Positions 44,706 to 56,797 of a stretch of 64,000 nucleotides of DNA are shown piece by piece. The position numbers and the translations under genes were made by a program. The stretch lies in assembly GCA_004151065.3 (NCBI GenBank), contig NWUY0304020122.1, positions 1 through 64,000 on the forward strand, given 5' to 3'. Source of the DNA: Larix sibirica (lineage: Eukaryota > Streptophyta > Pinopsida > Pinales > Pinaceae). The notes under the pieces were generated by a model. It had not been told where the DNA came from and made no database searches. It saw nothing but the letters and a program-made list of their open reading frames with translations. The stretch's first letter is position 1. Every line of letters begins with the position of its first letter.

Positions 44706-45835
44706 ATCATTCTAAAAAGAGTGAATGCTCCGCCAGCTAACCGACCCATCTGTAGTAGGATTTACATAATCTTCTCTATTCCCTGCGGCTATATTATAAA
44801 TCTGGTCTAACATAGTAGCCTTAAAATAATCTTTGGTAGGTCCAGTGTACCAAGGACCTTTTGGGGGGTCTAAAAGCTGTACTACCAGGGTACCATCTAC
44901 CTAAAAAGTAATGGTTTCCTTGCTCTCCCTTTGGTCAAGCAAGATTTCCTTTTTAATATAAATGAAAAAACTATTTTGAAAATCCCATTAAATTACCAAT
45001 AAGGCAGGATAGATATACTTATAATCCATTATATAAATGACTTCAAAATCCATGGCTGTTTAACCCCTACCAGGTCTACTTAAACATTTTCCAACCTTCC
45101 AATTGGAAAGATGTGGTACAAATTGGCCAACTACAATTTAATTGGGAAGTATATAACCAACTTGGGTGTTACCATAATTTCCCATGAGTTATTGAGTCAA
45201 ATGTTTACATCTGAACCCAGATCCGACATTACATCTTTTATGTTGTACCCATCAACTTAGCATCCAATCTAAATTCTATTCATGTTCATATCTTCTTCCT
45301 CTTCACTTTATGTGAATTTATCTCAGGCAGATGAAAAGTAATGGAAATATACTCCTCATTTCCACCTTCAACCAACTGTTGCACAAAAGTCCACAACTTC
45401 CTGGTCAGCTGTTCATCCTCCAAAATTTGAGCAAACAATCTAAACTACTCCCAGACCGTCTCAACTGAGTTGTATATATCTTCTAGGATTGGGGGCCTTT
45501 CGCAACTATGTCCTACCTTTGTAGATACTGGAACGCGACCTCAGGATCTAAGCGCAACTCTCGGAGTTTTTAGTTGAAAAGAACCCTTAAACATTTATAT
45601 AGCTTATAAAAAAAAGCCCTTTTTTTTTACTACATCAAATTTAGATGCTCCTGGGCCAGCCTTTTTAATACTTAATGGTGTTTGATTGCTGATATCTATC
45701 CCAGTCTGAATCACTCCTCGAGTAACCGCACTTACTGTGGGACCCGCATCTCCACTGACCAACCTAAGCTCAGAATTAACTAGATTAGCAGTCTGATGCC
45801 TTGTTGAAGCTTTCTAACTTCTCAATTAAATAAGG

Positions 45836-46379
45836 GCAGTCTTATTTAGTATATCCAATGGCTCGGAAATGACCACACCTTGGCCGCCAAGGGAGTGGGT
45901 AATTAAAAAAGATATGGCCCACTTAATTACAACTGTAGCATCGAATTGGCCCAGTCCTTCCACCAGCTATTTATCCTCGAGACCCTCCTCTTTTACCTCT
46001 ACCTTGCCCACCTTGCGATCGGGAGTTATCTTAAACCCGAAATGATATTTTATTCATTTGTTCTGCCAAGGCTTGCAAAGCTCCACACTTTTCTGTACTA
46101 TGCATGTCGGTCCTACAAAACTAGCAATGTACATTCATAGGGACCGAGGAGTACTTTTAGAAGATAGGGCGGTGTTGTGGAGGGTGCTCCTACTCTCTAC
46201 AGATATTGCAGTACTCTTTTGCCTTCATTTCTTGGAAAGGGGCAACTATAGGTCCTTACGCAACTCCTCCTGAAGGTTTTCCCATAAAAGGTCCAACTTG
46301 GGGTTTATTTGAAACTCCTCCCCTTAGGAGTGGGTACTCATTCACATGGTGTCCCTTCACTTTACAACTGGTACACCAC
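45836..46379 (-). pseudogene. Array of four CCHC zinc knuckles
   Basis: Four 14-codon motifs with CX2CX4HX4C spacing lie in one minus-strand frame. At about 46379-46334 is CTSCKVKGHHVNEY (last Cys now Tyr). At 46126-46085 all four ligands remain (C, C, H, C), with a stop inside the X2. At 45940-45899 is CYSC with GH and a final Tyr, and a stop in the X4. At 45877-45836 is CGHF, with GY in place of GH, and a final Cys. Their lowest coordinates differ by 249, 186 and 63 bases, all multiples of three, so the frame has survived. Typical plant gypsy gag proteins have one to three knuckles. Confidence 0.75.
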
Positions 46380-46410
46380 ACTTATTCTCGGTCTGCCTTG
46401 TTTTTAGTCA

Positions 46411-46949
46411 ATTCTTTTATCTGTTCAGTTAATACCACTAGCTATGTTTTAAGAGGTAGTTCTTGCGTTGAGCTTGAAGCAGCAGCCGCACAGGTATTTC
46501 TATGATACCTCGCAATCGACTCTATTCTCATTTATTGCTCCAATGCTTCCCTCTGAGTTACGATCCTTTCATATGGAATGGGGTATGCTGCCTAACCCTG
46601 TCGATATTGAAGAGTAAGCTCTGAGTGGGGGGTGGAGCCATAAGAGGACATGATGGCATAGTTCATTATTGAAGTTGCCTAGAGTTCAGTTATGGAAGAC
46701 ACAGAAAAATGAGCTATAGAACATAAAACGCCATATAAAAAGTGTGAAAAAGTGAAAGAAAGCTAGTGGCAAGAATAAATGGAAAGAATAAACACCAATA
46801 AATATTACCTCATAAGACAATCTAGTATTGAGATTAATCCATAGTGTGGAGTGATGTAGATTATGAAAAAAATAATGGAAAGGAGCTTTTACCAGCCCTA
46901 AAGATTATGCTCGATAAAATGTGCTCACGCTTATTATAATTATATATAG
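46411..46949. other. No recognised gene
   Basis: Possibly the upstream gag part of the element at 43.5-46.4 kb, but no motif was recognised. Confidence 0.3.
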
Positions 46950-49900
46950 TTAGTAGAGATGGATGGAACCTACGCTATGCAAAGATGAGTTGGCAAAGTA
47001 GTGATAGAGTTGGTGAGGTAGACACTCAGATTGCAGGCACAAAGACACTGGTCGAGACTACGGGGCCTGAAGTTGTTGTGGGAGTTGTGGAATCATGGAG
47101 TCAGAAATAGGATGAGTTGGAAAATATGTCACATTGGTTTTTTAGATCTGTCAAAGGTCATGTCGTTTAGAAGGAGGCAAATTGGAGTAACAATGATTTA
47201 AGTTTTGCCTATGTCCCACCCCATGTGCCTTTTGTTTTTGGTCAAATTATCATTACCATTGCCACGCATAGCACAAGTGTGTATGTTTTTAGTAGTCAGA
47301 GTGCTCCTACGACAGTGTCTATGAATAGCCTAAATGTTACGACCGGAATGGCCAGAATATATCTATTGTGTTTTCTAGTTATGTAAACGTATCCATGGTA
47401 AGTCCAAGCCTAGTTGCTCAACCGGGCCCTTTAGGATATCTATTGGTCTCTAGTTTGAAAGCCGCCAAATGGTCTATCAAAGTAATCTGAATGAGTCTAC
47501 CATTAGGTTACCCTTGTTTTATGATCATTGTTAACAAGATGTTGAGTAACACTGGTTCTTCTATGGAAAAAAACTAGAGTGCATAGATAATTAGCAATGT
47601 TGTTCGCTCGGTATCATTTTATACAACTCTGCGCGGGAGAGTCTTGCAATGGTACATTAAGTGAAAGCAGAGTGCTTCTGTCAATATAATCTATAAATTA
47701 GAGAAACTGCGACTATAATTTGTGAAAGAGTTTAAGAAGCCAAAATCTGAACATCAAAGCATCGCTCAAATGAAGGGATTTCTCGTCGGTACCCAAGTAA
47801 GAAGATTTAAGCAAGTGAGTGTTATCGAACGCCCGTGCAACAGCTCTATTAGAAGCCCGCCCGTAAAAGCTGTAAGTTGGGGGGGATTCCTAAGTGGGGT
47901 AAGAGTATTAACTATAGGTTGGTGAAGCAGGTGGATAGTTGGTAAGAGTAGAGGTAAAGTGAAGGTAGTTGTATTAAGAATTGCCACTAGCCCAATGGAC
48001 AAGGCACTAGTCATATCTCTGAGATTATTTATTAGTATATTTTTCATTGTACTTTTCAAGTTAGCCTACAAGCTCTTATAGTGTTCTTTTTTATTTATAT
48101 GACATATATTCTGCAAATTTGACTACAAGGTCTAAGTGAAGATTTTATCTATACTGAGTGAAAATGAGTCACAACACTCAGATATGATGGAATGATTTAT
48201 GAAATGCTATAACCCAAGTAAAGTAATATGGGCAGACCCTAGGACTGGCGCTACATATTTTATTATGAAAAATTCTTTGCTATATGTTTCAATTTAAGAG
48301 ATATAGGGGTCGGGACATGGCCGAACAGTTTCAACAAAGATATACCTCTGTATGTACCCTGCCCATGTACCAGAGAATGTTCAGACATAAAGCCGCTGCT
48401 TTTCAGAGGTTTCTAAGTACCACCTAACAAACTGGGCCATGGAGCAGATATTCTGTAAATACTATTAGGCTACAAATAATTATCAGTTGTCCCTGCTTAA
48501 GCCCCGGTCTTTATACTTTAACACAACTTAAGGACAGCCCCACCTCTGTATGACTGGCCCAGATACATCTGTGAAAAAATGCAGAAGGAGTGGAGTCTAG
48601 CTCATGACAAGCTACCTCAAAAGCCAGAAGTCATGCCACCATTTTACTATTATTCCATCTTCATTCATTTCATTATGTCTCAGTTACCTGAATCTTTCAT
48701 TACTGACAACTATAGCCAAGTGAATGTCCCAATCCAAGAGAGACCCACCTTTATACAGGAAGGAGAAGGGACCTATCGGAAGGTTAAGCCCGAGATTGAC
48801 AGAAGACTCTACGGCCTCAGCCTAGGATACCCATTGTAGTCACCAAATTTATGTTCAATCAGAAAATAGCTTACTGGTTTTTTGCTTAGCTTTTCACATA
48901 TCTTATAGTTTATGGGTCCAAACTGCCAGGGCACTCTCAACATACTGTCCTGGGTTCATAGCATTATTCTCAATAGTCAGGCAGTTATAAGAGGATGCCA
49001 ATGTTATAATAGTAGTGAAATGGGGAAACGAGATTGGTTGCCTGTACAGTCAGCTTCGGTCACTATACTTACAGAGGCCTTACTGAAAGCCATACAAATG
49101 ATGGATGAATATCAGTTTAAGGAGATAGCCTAGAGACCTTATGACCTTTATGGATAATTTTGCGGGAAGTAGTTAAGGCAGCAAAGTGGTGTGTGGCACA
49201 CTGCTTTTAAAGATTCTTTATTCAGTGCTCAGCCCCATGAAATGAGGTGTTTAATAAGTTCCCAGCTTGGGACAGGAAATACTAATGTAAGAAGATAGTT
49301 GGATAATTATCATTGGAGTTGAAGCAAATAAGGGAGTCTGTAGACTAGACGGTGCCCATACTTTCAACAACTATTCCTTAATAGGGCCCTAACCCCTTTA
49401 TATCTCATGTGCACTGGGGCACCTGAGGAAATTGAGCTAAAGTTTTGGGAATAACTGTATAATGTAATCTCAGATCCCCAAGTACTTGCATTGCCAGCCG
49501 GCTCGAGTGAGGGAGCAACAGATGCAATTGGTAGCTAAAGGTCCTACACTATAACCTTAAGCACTGGTCATTAGTAATAATTTCTTGAGTAACTAAGAAG
49601 ATTATAAAACAGCTTGGGCAGGGGGCTTGCTCAATTTCCGTTTGAAATAGAAAGGATGAAAGTGCAAATTGGGTAAAGCTCTCAAGCCATAAATTATACA
49701 TCTGCAAAGCAAGTAAAGCAGATTTAAGATGAATTTATAAAATTTAGACAAGGATCAGAGTGTGAAATTTGATGAAACAGACAAATTGTTTTTTGCTTTA
49801 GGATCAAGTTCAACAGCTTCCAGTTTATCCCAGCCAGTTCAACAAATGAAAACACAAATTATGAGAGAGGCAGTTCAGTACACAACTTCTGGTAAGGTAA

Positions 49901-50050
49901 CAGTGCAACAAAATATACCTCCAGTACAAGCAGCTAAGGTGGCAGCTAAATTGCATACGAAACTGGACTGAGACCAGCAGTTAGAAAAAGAAAAAGAATA
50001 ATTGCAATCCACCATGCAAGCTGCACCTGCAGTTATAGTAACACCTATTT
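46950..50050 (+). pseudogene. Decayed, unidentified polyprotein-like region
   Basis: Over about 3 kb the plus strand repeatedly reads as coherent, protein-like sequence broken by stops and frame changes. From about 46985 a frame includes VDTQIAGTKTLVETTG and VVVGVVESWSQK and continues, with two stops, to VPFVFGQIIITIATHST near 47255 and SAPTTVSMNSLNVTTG near 47350. Later pieces are the frame at 48579-48839 (with VPIQERPTFIQEGEGTYRKV), the frame at 48912-49133 (ending LKAIQMMDEYQFKEIA) and a Gln/Ala-rich frame at 49762-49971. Base use is A-rich and unlike the flanks. It may be a remnant of a viral or retroelement polyprotein (for example an endogenous pararetrovirus), but no reverse transcriptase, protease or polymerase motif was identified. 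I cannot assign it. Confidence 0.4.
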
Positions 50051-51519
50051 TGTAAGCCTTTCAATAATTTCTTTATCAGATCAAAAGGGAGTTTTATGAA
50101 GGATTAATTTGGTGTTGTTGGTTAACTAAATAAGAAAAATCATAAGTAAGCTGGAGAAAGTACAAAGTTAATTAATAATCAGTAAGGATGCTGAGGAGTA
50201 AGATGAACACAAATATGTTTATTGAAATAAAAGATATGTGTATTTTTCTAGCATAATTGACTGATTCAACTGGAATGGTGCATAAATTGTATCAAGGCCA
50301 TTATAATTGTGCAAGCTATAAAATTTGACATAGTAATTTGCTGTGCATTTGGGGTGAGGAAACGAACCTGCGTAGGAAAAGAAACATTTTTTAGGTAAAA
50401 TATCCACTTAGACCTCATTAGACGATGCGTTCTGAGCGCTGAGATTGGGACTAGTACCTAAGGAGTGAGGGATCGGCCTGGCTGGGGTGCATATTCCAAT
50501 CTGCAAATGAACTCGTGTAGATAACGCATCCCCTGTCAGGCTAAGGGATAGGGCATAATAGGTAGAATATTACTAGCTCAGGGATCCCCTTTTTTCACAA
50601 GGGGCTTTAGGCACCTTTGTCGGGCAAGCAATGTTCATCACTACCCGGCGGAGCGTAGGATCCAAAAACGAATAATCATTGCAGCTCAATCGATCTTGAA
50701 TAAGCAACGAAAAACACCTATTTACACTGGATATTGAAATATAAAATGCACTATCAATGAATCGTAACTGCATTTTATATTCTTGCTACATCCTGGCACA
50801 TTCCCACATGTGCTTCTTCACATCTTCATTTTTTGTCTTCCACTGCTTCGAGCCTCTGCATATTTGTACATTTAGATTTTCTCTTGGATTCAGTGTGGAT
50901 TCTGTGCCACTCTGAATCTCTAGTAACCATCTAAGCAACAATGGAATTGACACCATCACATTGCTACCAACATGTCCCTTGGAACATCTGAGCCAAGTCT
51001 CCACCCTTGATACCTTCTGAATGCATTTAATCTAGTAGTCTACTTCAGTGGTCAAGGAGCCCACTCACCCACAACATAGAGTCATCTCTTCCTCTCCCAT
51101 GTTACACCTTCAATGTGGTGTCCCTTATGTAGCCATAACTCATGCTCAAATTAAAACCACACACTTCAGGCTCATCCACAAGTGACTATCTTTTCTTCTC
51201 AAGATAACAATCATAGTTGCCACCACCACAATCGTCATCTTAATTTGATCATGCATTTCTATAATAACCAAATTGCCTCTATCTCCAGTAGTAAATTCTA
51301 TCCGAGGCTATTTTATCTTAGCAGCAACCCTTTAGGTTTTATTAACTTCATGCAAATTTGTTTTCTCTCTTCTGGCATAAATTGAATCTTATATATTATT
51401 CTCTTTGTATCTCCTTTATCTTATATTCTAAGTAGCCATCTTATTTATCTCTCATGTCTTAAACAACCTAAACCTCTTTCTTCTAAACAACTTCTTTATT
51501 TTATGTCTCTGAGAGTCTA
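50051..51519. other. No recognised gene
   Basis: Small frames only. The word aaaatatccacttagacct at 50396 also occurs at 9356. The minus-strand frame at 50786-51004 is charged and ends KHMWECARM, but matches no family I know. It could be part of a retroelement. Confidence 0.35.
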
Positions 51520-51740
51520 TACGGTCTGTAAATATGAATCCCATTCGTGTGGGATAAATGTTACGTTTCGTGGGCTCTGTTATGCTCTAAAAACTCCAAC
51601 CTTTTGGGTGGGGGAGGAGCTTGCGAACCTGCATTCCATCCAGTTCCAATCCTTCAAGACAGAATACAAGAAATCTAGGGCTTTCTGACCAGTACACATT
51701 GTTTCTTGAAGCATCACTATATCAGGCTTATAAACAGAAA
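51520..51740 (-). mobile_element. LINE endonuclease fragment
   Basis: The minus-strand frame from about 51735 reads VYKPDIVMLQETMCTGQKAL and then DFLYSVLKDWNWMECRF. This matches the start of the APE-type endonuclease domain of plant LINEs, in which the Glu of LQET is a catalytic metal ligand. The frame ends at a stop after QKVGVF. No reverse transcriptase follows toward lower coordinates, so this is an isolated fragment. Confidence 0.7.
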
Positions 51741-52439
51741 GAGGGCTAGCTTTTTGTGGGCACCCCCAACCCCCCTGAATGAAAGGAAAAAATGATCATT
51801 CAGTAACCTTTTTATGGGACTTCCCCGCTCTAAGGGCCCCACTTATGGTGAGTTGCTTGCCTTCTCTTCTCTCCTTCTTCGCCTGGGACTTGGCCAATAA
51901 AATCTGGGATTTTCTCCCAACATTGGAAGGCAATCACCGGCCATTGAGCTGTCTAACACAAATGGACACTTTTAGCTAGCTTTCACAATGGGGGCATTAG
52001 AGCTATCCCGGGACATCCAGCTATCTAACACAATTGGGGCCAGTGCGATGAGATGAGATTAAACAGTCGGGGCCTTCGAGCTACCCAACACAATTGGGGC
52101 TATGCAACATGCCATCCGGGGCAATGCGAGGTCCATCGTACATCCCGGAACTTCGTGCTACCTCAACCCACTGCTGGGGATATGCGGCAATGCGGGGCCA
52201 GTGAGCCATAGCAATTCCAATAGTAGAGAAGCCTAATCACACATTCGCAGATTTCACATCGTTACTATACTAGTGCCATCGTACCCAGAATAGATATTAG
52301 ATTGCTAGGATGATTATGAGCTAGGATGATCATGAGACAGACCGATGATGATGAGCTATGGATGAATAAAAGCATGGTTAACTTGAATGGATTTATTGGG
52401 GTGAATCTTCGGGGACGAGCGAGCTTTGTAAGATGCTGA
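51741..52439. repeat. AACACAATTGGGGC degenerate repeats and flanks
   Basis: Within 51940-52180, three related units occur: gagctgtctaacacaaatgg (51945), cagctatctaacacaattgg (52018) and gagctacccaacacaattgg (52078), spaced 73 and 60 bp. The words catcccgg and ggggc recur. From 52290 aggatgat-type words repeat. No gene was recognised. Confidence 0.5.
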
Positions 52440-53119
52440 ATTTATTTATTTCTCCAGCTTTAGTTTTACATTGGTCGAAAAGGCCAGCGAAGCAAATAGA
52501 GGCGTACCTGGTGGGATTTCATAGAGCGATAGCGAGCCATCCATAAACCAAGACATTGCTTCGAGGAGGTCAGTAAGCCAGCCCATATTTTGAGGAGGAT
52601 GGCCCTGGGTTGCTTCTTGGCCAGCAGGGCATGCTTGGGTAGCGTCACAATGCACTGCTCACTTTCCTAGGTAGTTAGCCATTTCAAAGGGTAAAAGCCC
52701 TATATATATTCCTGGGGCACTCGACCTTGCTTTATAAAGAGAGGAGAGATCAGGAGGTCGAGGGATAATAACTTGGAGAGAAGCTGCCCTATTCTATCTT
52801 AAAGGACTGACCCGATATTCTTTATAACTCCGAACGCCCCGATCCATTCTATCCGGGAACCATTCTCTCCCTTCCAACCCCCGGCACATGGATAGAGGAT
52901 TTTAAGGGCCAGTTGTTTCTATCGTCTCATGGAGGAGTGGAGAGCTCATTACTGCAGCTCATGCTTTGTACTACCTCTACATACCACCGCATTCGTCTCT
53001 GTGCGCCGGTGGAGGGTCTTTAAAATGTGTAACTAGCTTATTTCCCCATTCTCCTTCGGATGGGGCTTCGCTGTCTCTCCCGATCTTGGGTATTGGAGGT
53101 GAGTTTCTCGTTGAATTTT
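52440..53119. other. No recognised gene
   Basis: Short frames only. A minus-strand frame at 52446-52655 has no known motif. Confidence 0.35.
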
Positions 53120-55527
53120 TTTAGGGGGTTTTATGAAGAAGATCCATGTTGTTAGTGGTTTCTGAAGATACATCTCTCTAGTCTTTATTCCATAGTGAGT
53201 AATTTATTTATTTTATTCACTACATTAAGAAAAGTATCTGTTTATTTATTTGGTTGGATTCCAAATCTTCCTTTGAAAGTGTAAGATATTTTTAAGAAAG
53301 TGTTATTCCCCTTTGCATAAGTAGTTATTCCTTAGATAGTTCTAGCTTATTCCTAGCTTTATAAAGTTAGTTCTAGGTTTTTATTAGCTTGAGGGAGTAA
53401 TAAATGTAGTTAGATAGCTAGAGTATAGGAACTAATATATGGTACCTAAAAAAGAGTAAATAGTATCTTCCTTTGGTTGAGTAATATTAACAGTATAAGT
53501 TAAGTATTTTTCTAGTATAAGCCTTAGTATAGGGGTTTTTGTGGGGCTTGGGTTTGGCTCCTCCATGCATTATAATAGGAATAAATATCAGACCTTATTA
53601 TTCTCTCCTCATTAAGACCTTTAAATTATAGAAGCCCTTATTTTTTAAGACCTTAGTTCTTTTCAAAGACCTTATACCTCCTTATATATATATATAAAAG
53701 AGAGTTGGATCTATAATCTAAAGTCCTACTAAGTAAGCCAAAGATTATAGATGAGGGTCCGAGGAAATAAGCTCAAAGGCAGGTGTATGTGGCTTCTTTC
53801 CTTGTTGTTGAAGATATGGCTTTAAGATAATTCATAAATGTATTGCTTGGTGTTTTAATGAATGTATTGGTTGCTTTGTGTTCCTATTGTTTCAGAGAGA
53901 ATAATAGGTTATATATAGATAAAAGAGTTTCCTAATCATGATCTAAGAGTCTAGCCCATTTGCTTTAGAAATAGTGTAGTTAGCTGGATGTGTAGTTAAG
54001 GGTCGGTTTGTAGATAAAACGACTAGGAAGAATGGCTGTTTAAGATCCTTTGAAGGCTAAGGTGTTCATTGGATCCCTATCGAGGATAAATACACATGAT
54101 GGTCTGGTTAGATTATTGGTTAGTTCAGCTTGGTTTGTTCTGAACTGTTATTATTAGATGGATGCTTCCCATTTATTAGTGATGCATGGTGGTAAAGAGA
54201 TATGATGGTTGATTAGTTGATAGGATGGTTGTATTGTTTATATATATATATTAGTTGATGTATTGGATAGAGATAGTATATGATTGATAGCGGTTGATTT
54301 ATTGTTTCGCTATGGTTCTGCATTGTTAGATATACGAGATAGAGGTGATAGATAGAGATTGCTGCTGTATTTATCCGAGTTTTTATGGGTCTGTTCCTTG
54401 CTAATTACCTGTGTATTTCTCTTTGTTGATTGACTTGACGATAGGGGATATGTTTATTTTGTTATATCCATGTTTTCCTAGTGTTTTTATTAATGAAACT
54501 TGTTGTTTATTTGTTGTTGCATGGTAGTGTATTAGTTGTTGTAGAGATGTTGATTGGTTGATTGATGGTTTTGCATGCTTTTCAAGATAGATTATGAAAA
54601 TAAGGTAGTAAGTAGAGTAGATATGATGATTGAGTCTAGAATAGGATGTCTGGTATATATATATATGTTAGATGCATTAGTTGATAGTTGATCGATGGTA
54701 GTATATTAGTGTTGGGTATCGAGGAGGGTGGATCGTTTTATATATCTTCCTGTGTGTTAGGAGTGACTACTAATGAGTAAAGATTCTATTCCTGCTAGAG
54801 TGTTGTTAAGCAATGCAAGTGTCGCTGAGGACTATATTTCTTTTTGTGCTAGGAGTAAACCAAGTGAGGACTTGAGGAATAAAAGTATAGGGGGGGTGAG
54901 TTTAGGCATATTATTACTGGTAGTAGTTTTATCAATCAAACCAACCTGACTCCTAGATCGATCTAAACATACCATGGGACAGGAATAAATACTTATGCCG
55001 GGATTTTTTCAACTACCCCTTAGGAACAACCTCTCACTAGAACAGAAACAATAAGCTCTTACTCTCACAATTACAATCACAAAATACATCTTCTTTTCAA
55101 AACCCTAGAAAAACAGACACGAGAACGATGCCGAAGTACCAACCCTTAGGCTTCATTTCCACACCGGGTTTTATTTAGCTTTGAACCAATACAACTACCT
55201 TTCCTATACTTTGACTTGACTAATCTTTTCTTTTCTATTAGCTATTGGTAACTCTATTAGGATTAGGAACCAAATAAATCCCCATTAGTCAAATAGAATA
55301 CTTGGAATATAGGACTTAACTAATAATATCTTACCCTATACTTAACTCATACTTAGAATATATAAGACTAGGCTTAGACTTTACTTATACTACCTTAGCA
55401 ACTAGAACTATAACTCTTTTAAGTAAACTAAAACCAACAGGAATCTATACCTTACATATAATATTAGTAAATAGAATAAATTACTCAGTAGACACCAATT
55501 AGAGAAACACAAGCAACAGCAATCATC
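53120..55527. other. AT-rich stretch without genes
   Basis: Strongly AT-rich, with dinucleotide TA runs (about 53684-53697, 54239-54250 and 54656-54666) and frequent tagttgat and gattgatt words. It contains no frame long enough to note. The base composition differs from the flanks and may mark a separate insertion. Confidence 0.45.
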
Positions 55528-55791
55528 ATGCTTAGCAAAGAAAACACATCATTTTATCTATATCTTATTTTCTTTTTTCCGGTACGCCGTTATACATATA
55601 AAAGGGGGTATAAAATACAAATTTTGTTAGGGTTTTATATAATAAACCAGGGCTCGGAGAGGAGGAGAGGAATGGTCACGTCCTATTACCCACAAAAACC
55701 ACCCCCACAATCTTTACCTTTCAAATTCTCTTTATTATTAGCTATAAGGACAAATATTATTTATATTATAAGCAAGGAGGAAAATAACTAG
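55528..55791 (+). CDS. Hypothetical 87-codon open frame
   Basis: Starts MLSKENTSFYLYLIFFFPV and ends IIYIISKEENN. The N-terminal 20 residues are hydrophobic. The AT-rich codons follow local base composition. No family is recognised, and chance is likely. Confidence 0.12.
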   Translation: MLSKENTSFYLYLIFFFPVRRYTYKRGYKIQILLGFYIINQGSERRRGMVTSYYPQKPPPQSLPFKFSLLLAIRTNIIYIISKEENN

Positions 55792-55878
55792 GGACAGATA
55801 TTATTTTATTCTCTTTAAACAACAACAGGAAGGAAATAACCTTGACAGATATTATTTTATTCTGTCCCTACTAGTTAT
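55777..55878. repeat. Tandem duplication plus inverted copy
   Basis: A segment ending gacagatattattttattct occurs at 55777-55812 and again at about 55828-55863 (period 51). It is directly followed by ctgtccctactagttat (55862-55878). That is the inverted copy, with a 3-base insertion, of ataactagggacag at 55784-55797. Direct and inverted copies are thus nested within 100 bp. Confidence 0.75.
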
Positions 55879-56400
55879 TGCAGGTGAAAGAGAGTTGGTA
55901 AGCTAAGCAAAGCAAGCAAAGGGGTTCCAGCCATCCTCCTCAACGTCTAATCTTCCAGGTCTAAAAGACTAGGTAGGTTGGGAATTCTCTTTCCACTAAC
56001 TCAATGCCATGCTCTGAGGTTTAAGGCAATAATGTAAATCAAGGGTAAGGTGATCATTCAATCCACCATCCATCTGGTGCTTCTAATATCAGGGTATGGT
56101 GGGCATGACTAACAAACTCCATGCCATGCTCCTAGGGTTCCAGTCTAAGGAGAAGGTGTGGTAAGGGCTGGTCTAATCCCACCCACCCATCAGGTATAGC
56201 TCCCATTAAACTCTTCCTTAATCAAGTAGTCTAGGGCTGTCTAGTTGTAGGTGGGTAAAGATAAGCCAAGGGGTTAATAGCATGCCATGCCATCCATACT
56301 CCTCTATGTCTTCTGTTCCAGGTCTAAAGACTAGTAGGTTGGGCATGATCCCTCCACCGCTCCACTCCCTTTCCTGGGGTGTCTAAAGTATAAAGAGAGT
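55879..56400. repeat. Degenerate duplication, unit about 370 bp
   Basis: The words atcctcctc, cttccaggtctaaaagact and aggtaggttggg at 55933-55981 recur as actcctct, gttccaggtctaaagact and agtaggttgggcat at 56298-56346. Between them, ccatgccatgctc recurs (56006, 56120). No gene was recognised. Confidence 0.5.
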
Positions 56401-56719
56401 GAGCCATAGCAACCAAAGCATTCATAAAGCAAGTGTGAACATCTCTTACCCTTCTCCCGTACTTATGAATGTGTTTACTCCCTGTATACAGAGCTATATG
56501 CCCTTGAACACTTCCTTTATGAAGCGCTTGCTTCTTTCATTAATCCAAGTGAGGGCTAACATGTCTAGGTCTTAAGGTAGGTGTAGCAGTAAAATAAAGG
56601 CATATAGGTTGATTCCTATATTCCTAGAATGGAGTGGGTTCTAATTTAGAAATTGTATTCTGAGTTATTAAATCCAAGTTGTCTGAGTGGTGGCAACAAC
56701 TAAGTAAGGCAAGTGTGAT
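56401..56719. other. No recognised gene
   Basis: Nothing recognised. Confidence 0.35.
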
Positions 56720-56797
56720 TCCGGTGAATGCTTGTAAGGCGGTCGGAAAGCTAGCTCTCAGGGAAGTCGGTGAACGCTGGCTAGCTGTTTGGGGCTA
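56720..56797 (+). repeat. Dispersed repeat E, copy 2
   Basis: Partner of 14738-14820. Shared phrases are aaggcggt, ctctcagggaag, tcggtgaacgctggctagct and gtttggggc. Confidence 0.6.

Larger units (their letters stand above)
43530..46410 (-). mobile_element. Decayed Ty3/gypsy polyprotein with four zinc knuckles
   Basis: The best preserved retroelement here, read on the minus strand from high to low coordinates. Four CCHC-type zinc knuckles lie in one frame (46.38-45.84 kb). Next is an unassigned helical segment (45.48-45.24 kb), then a protease-like segment with EVIYIMDYKYIYPALL (about 45.05-44.95 kb). A capsid-like segment follows, from MLDQIYNIAAGNREDY through the 104-codon frame at 44391-44705. 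The start of reverse transcriptase follows: MSNVVVFLKEYN (about 43.76 kb), then MKGIKGELEEINIEL at 43717-43673 and MLTLGILF. The order protease, then capsid-like, then RT is unusual. Stops and shifts occur throughout, so it is inactive. No RT core, RNase H or integrase follows. Confidence 0.7.
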
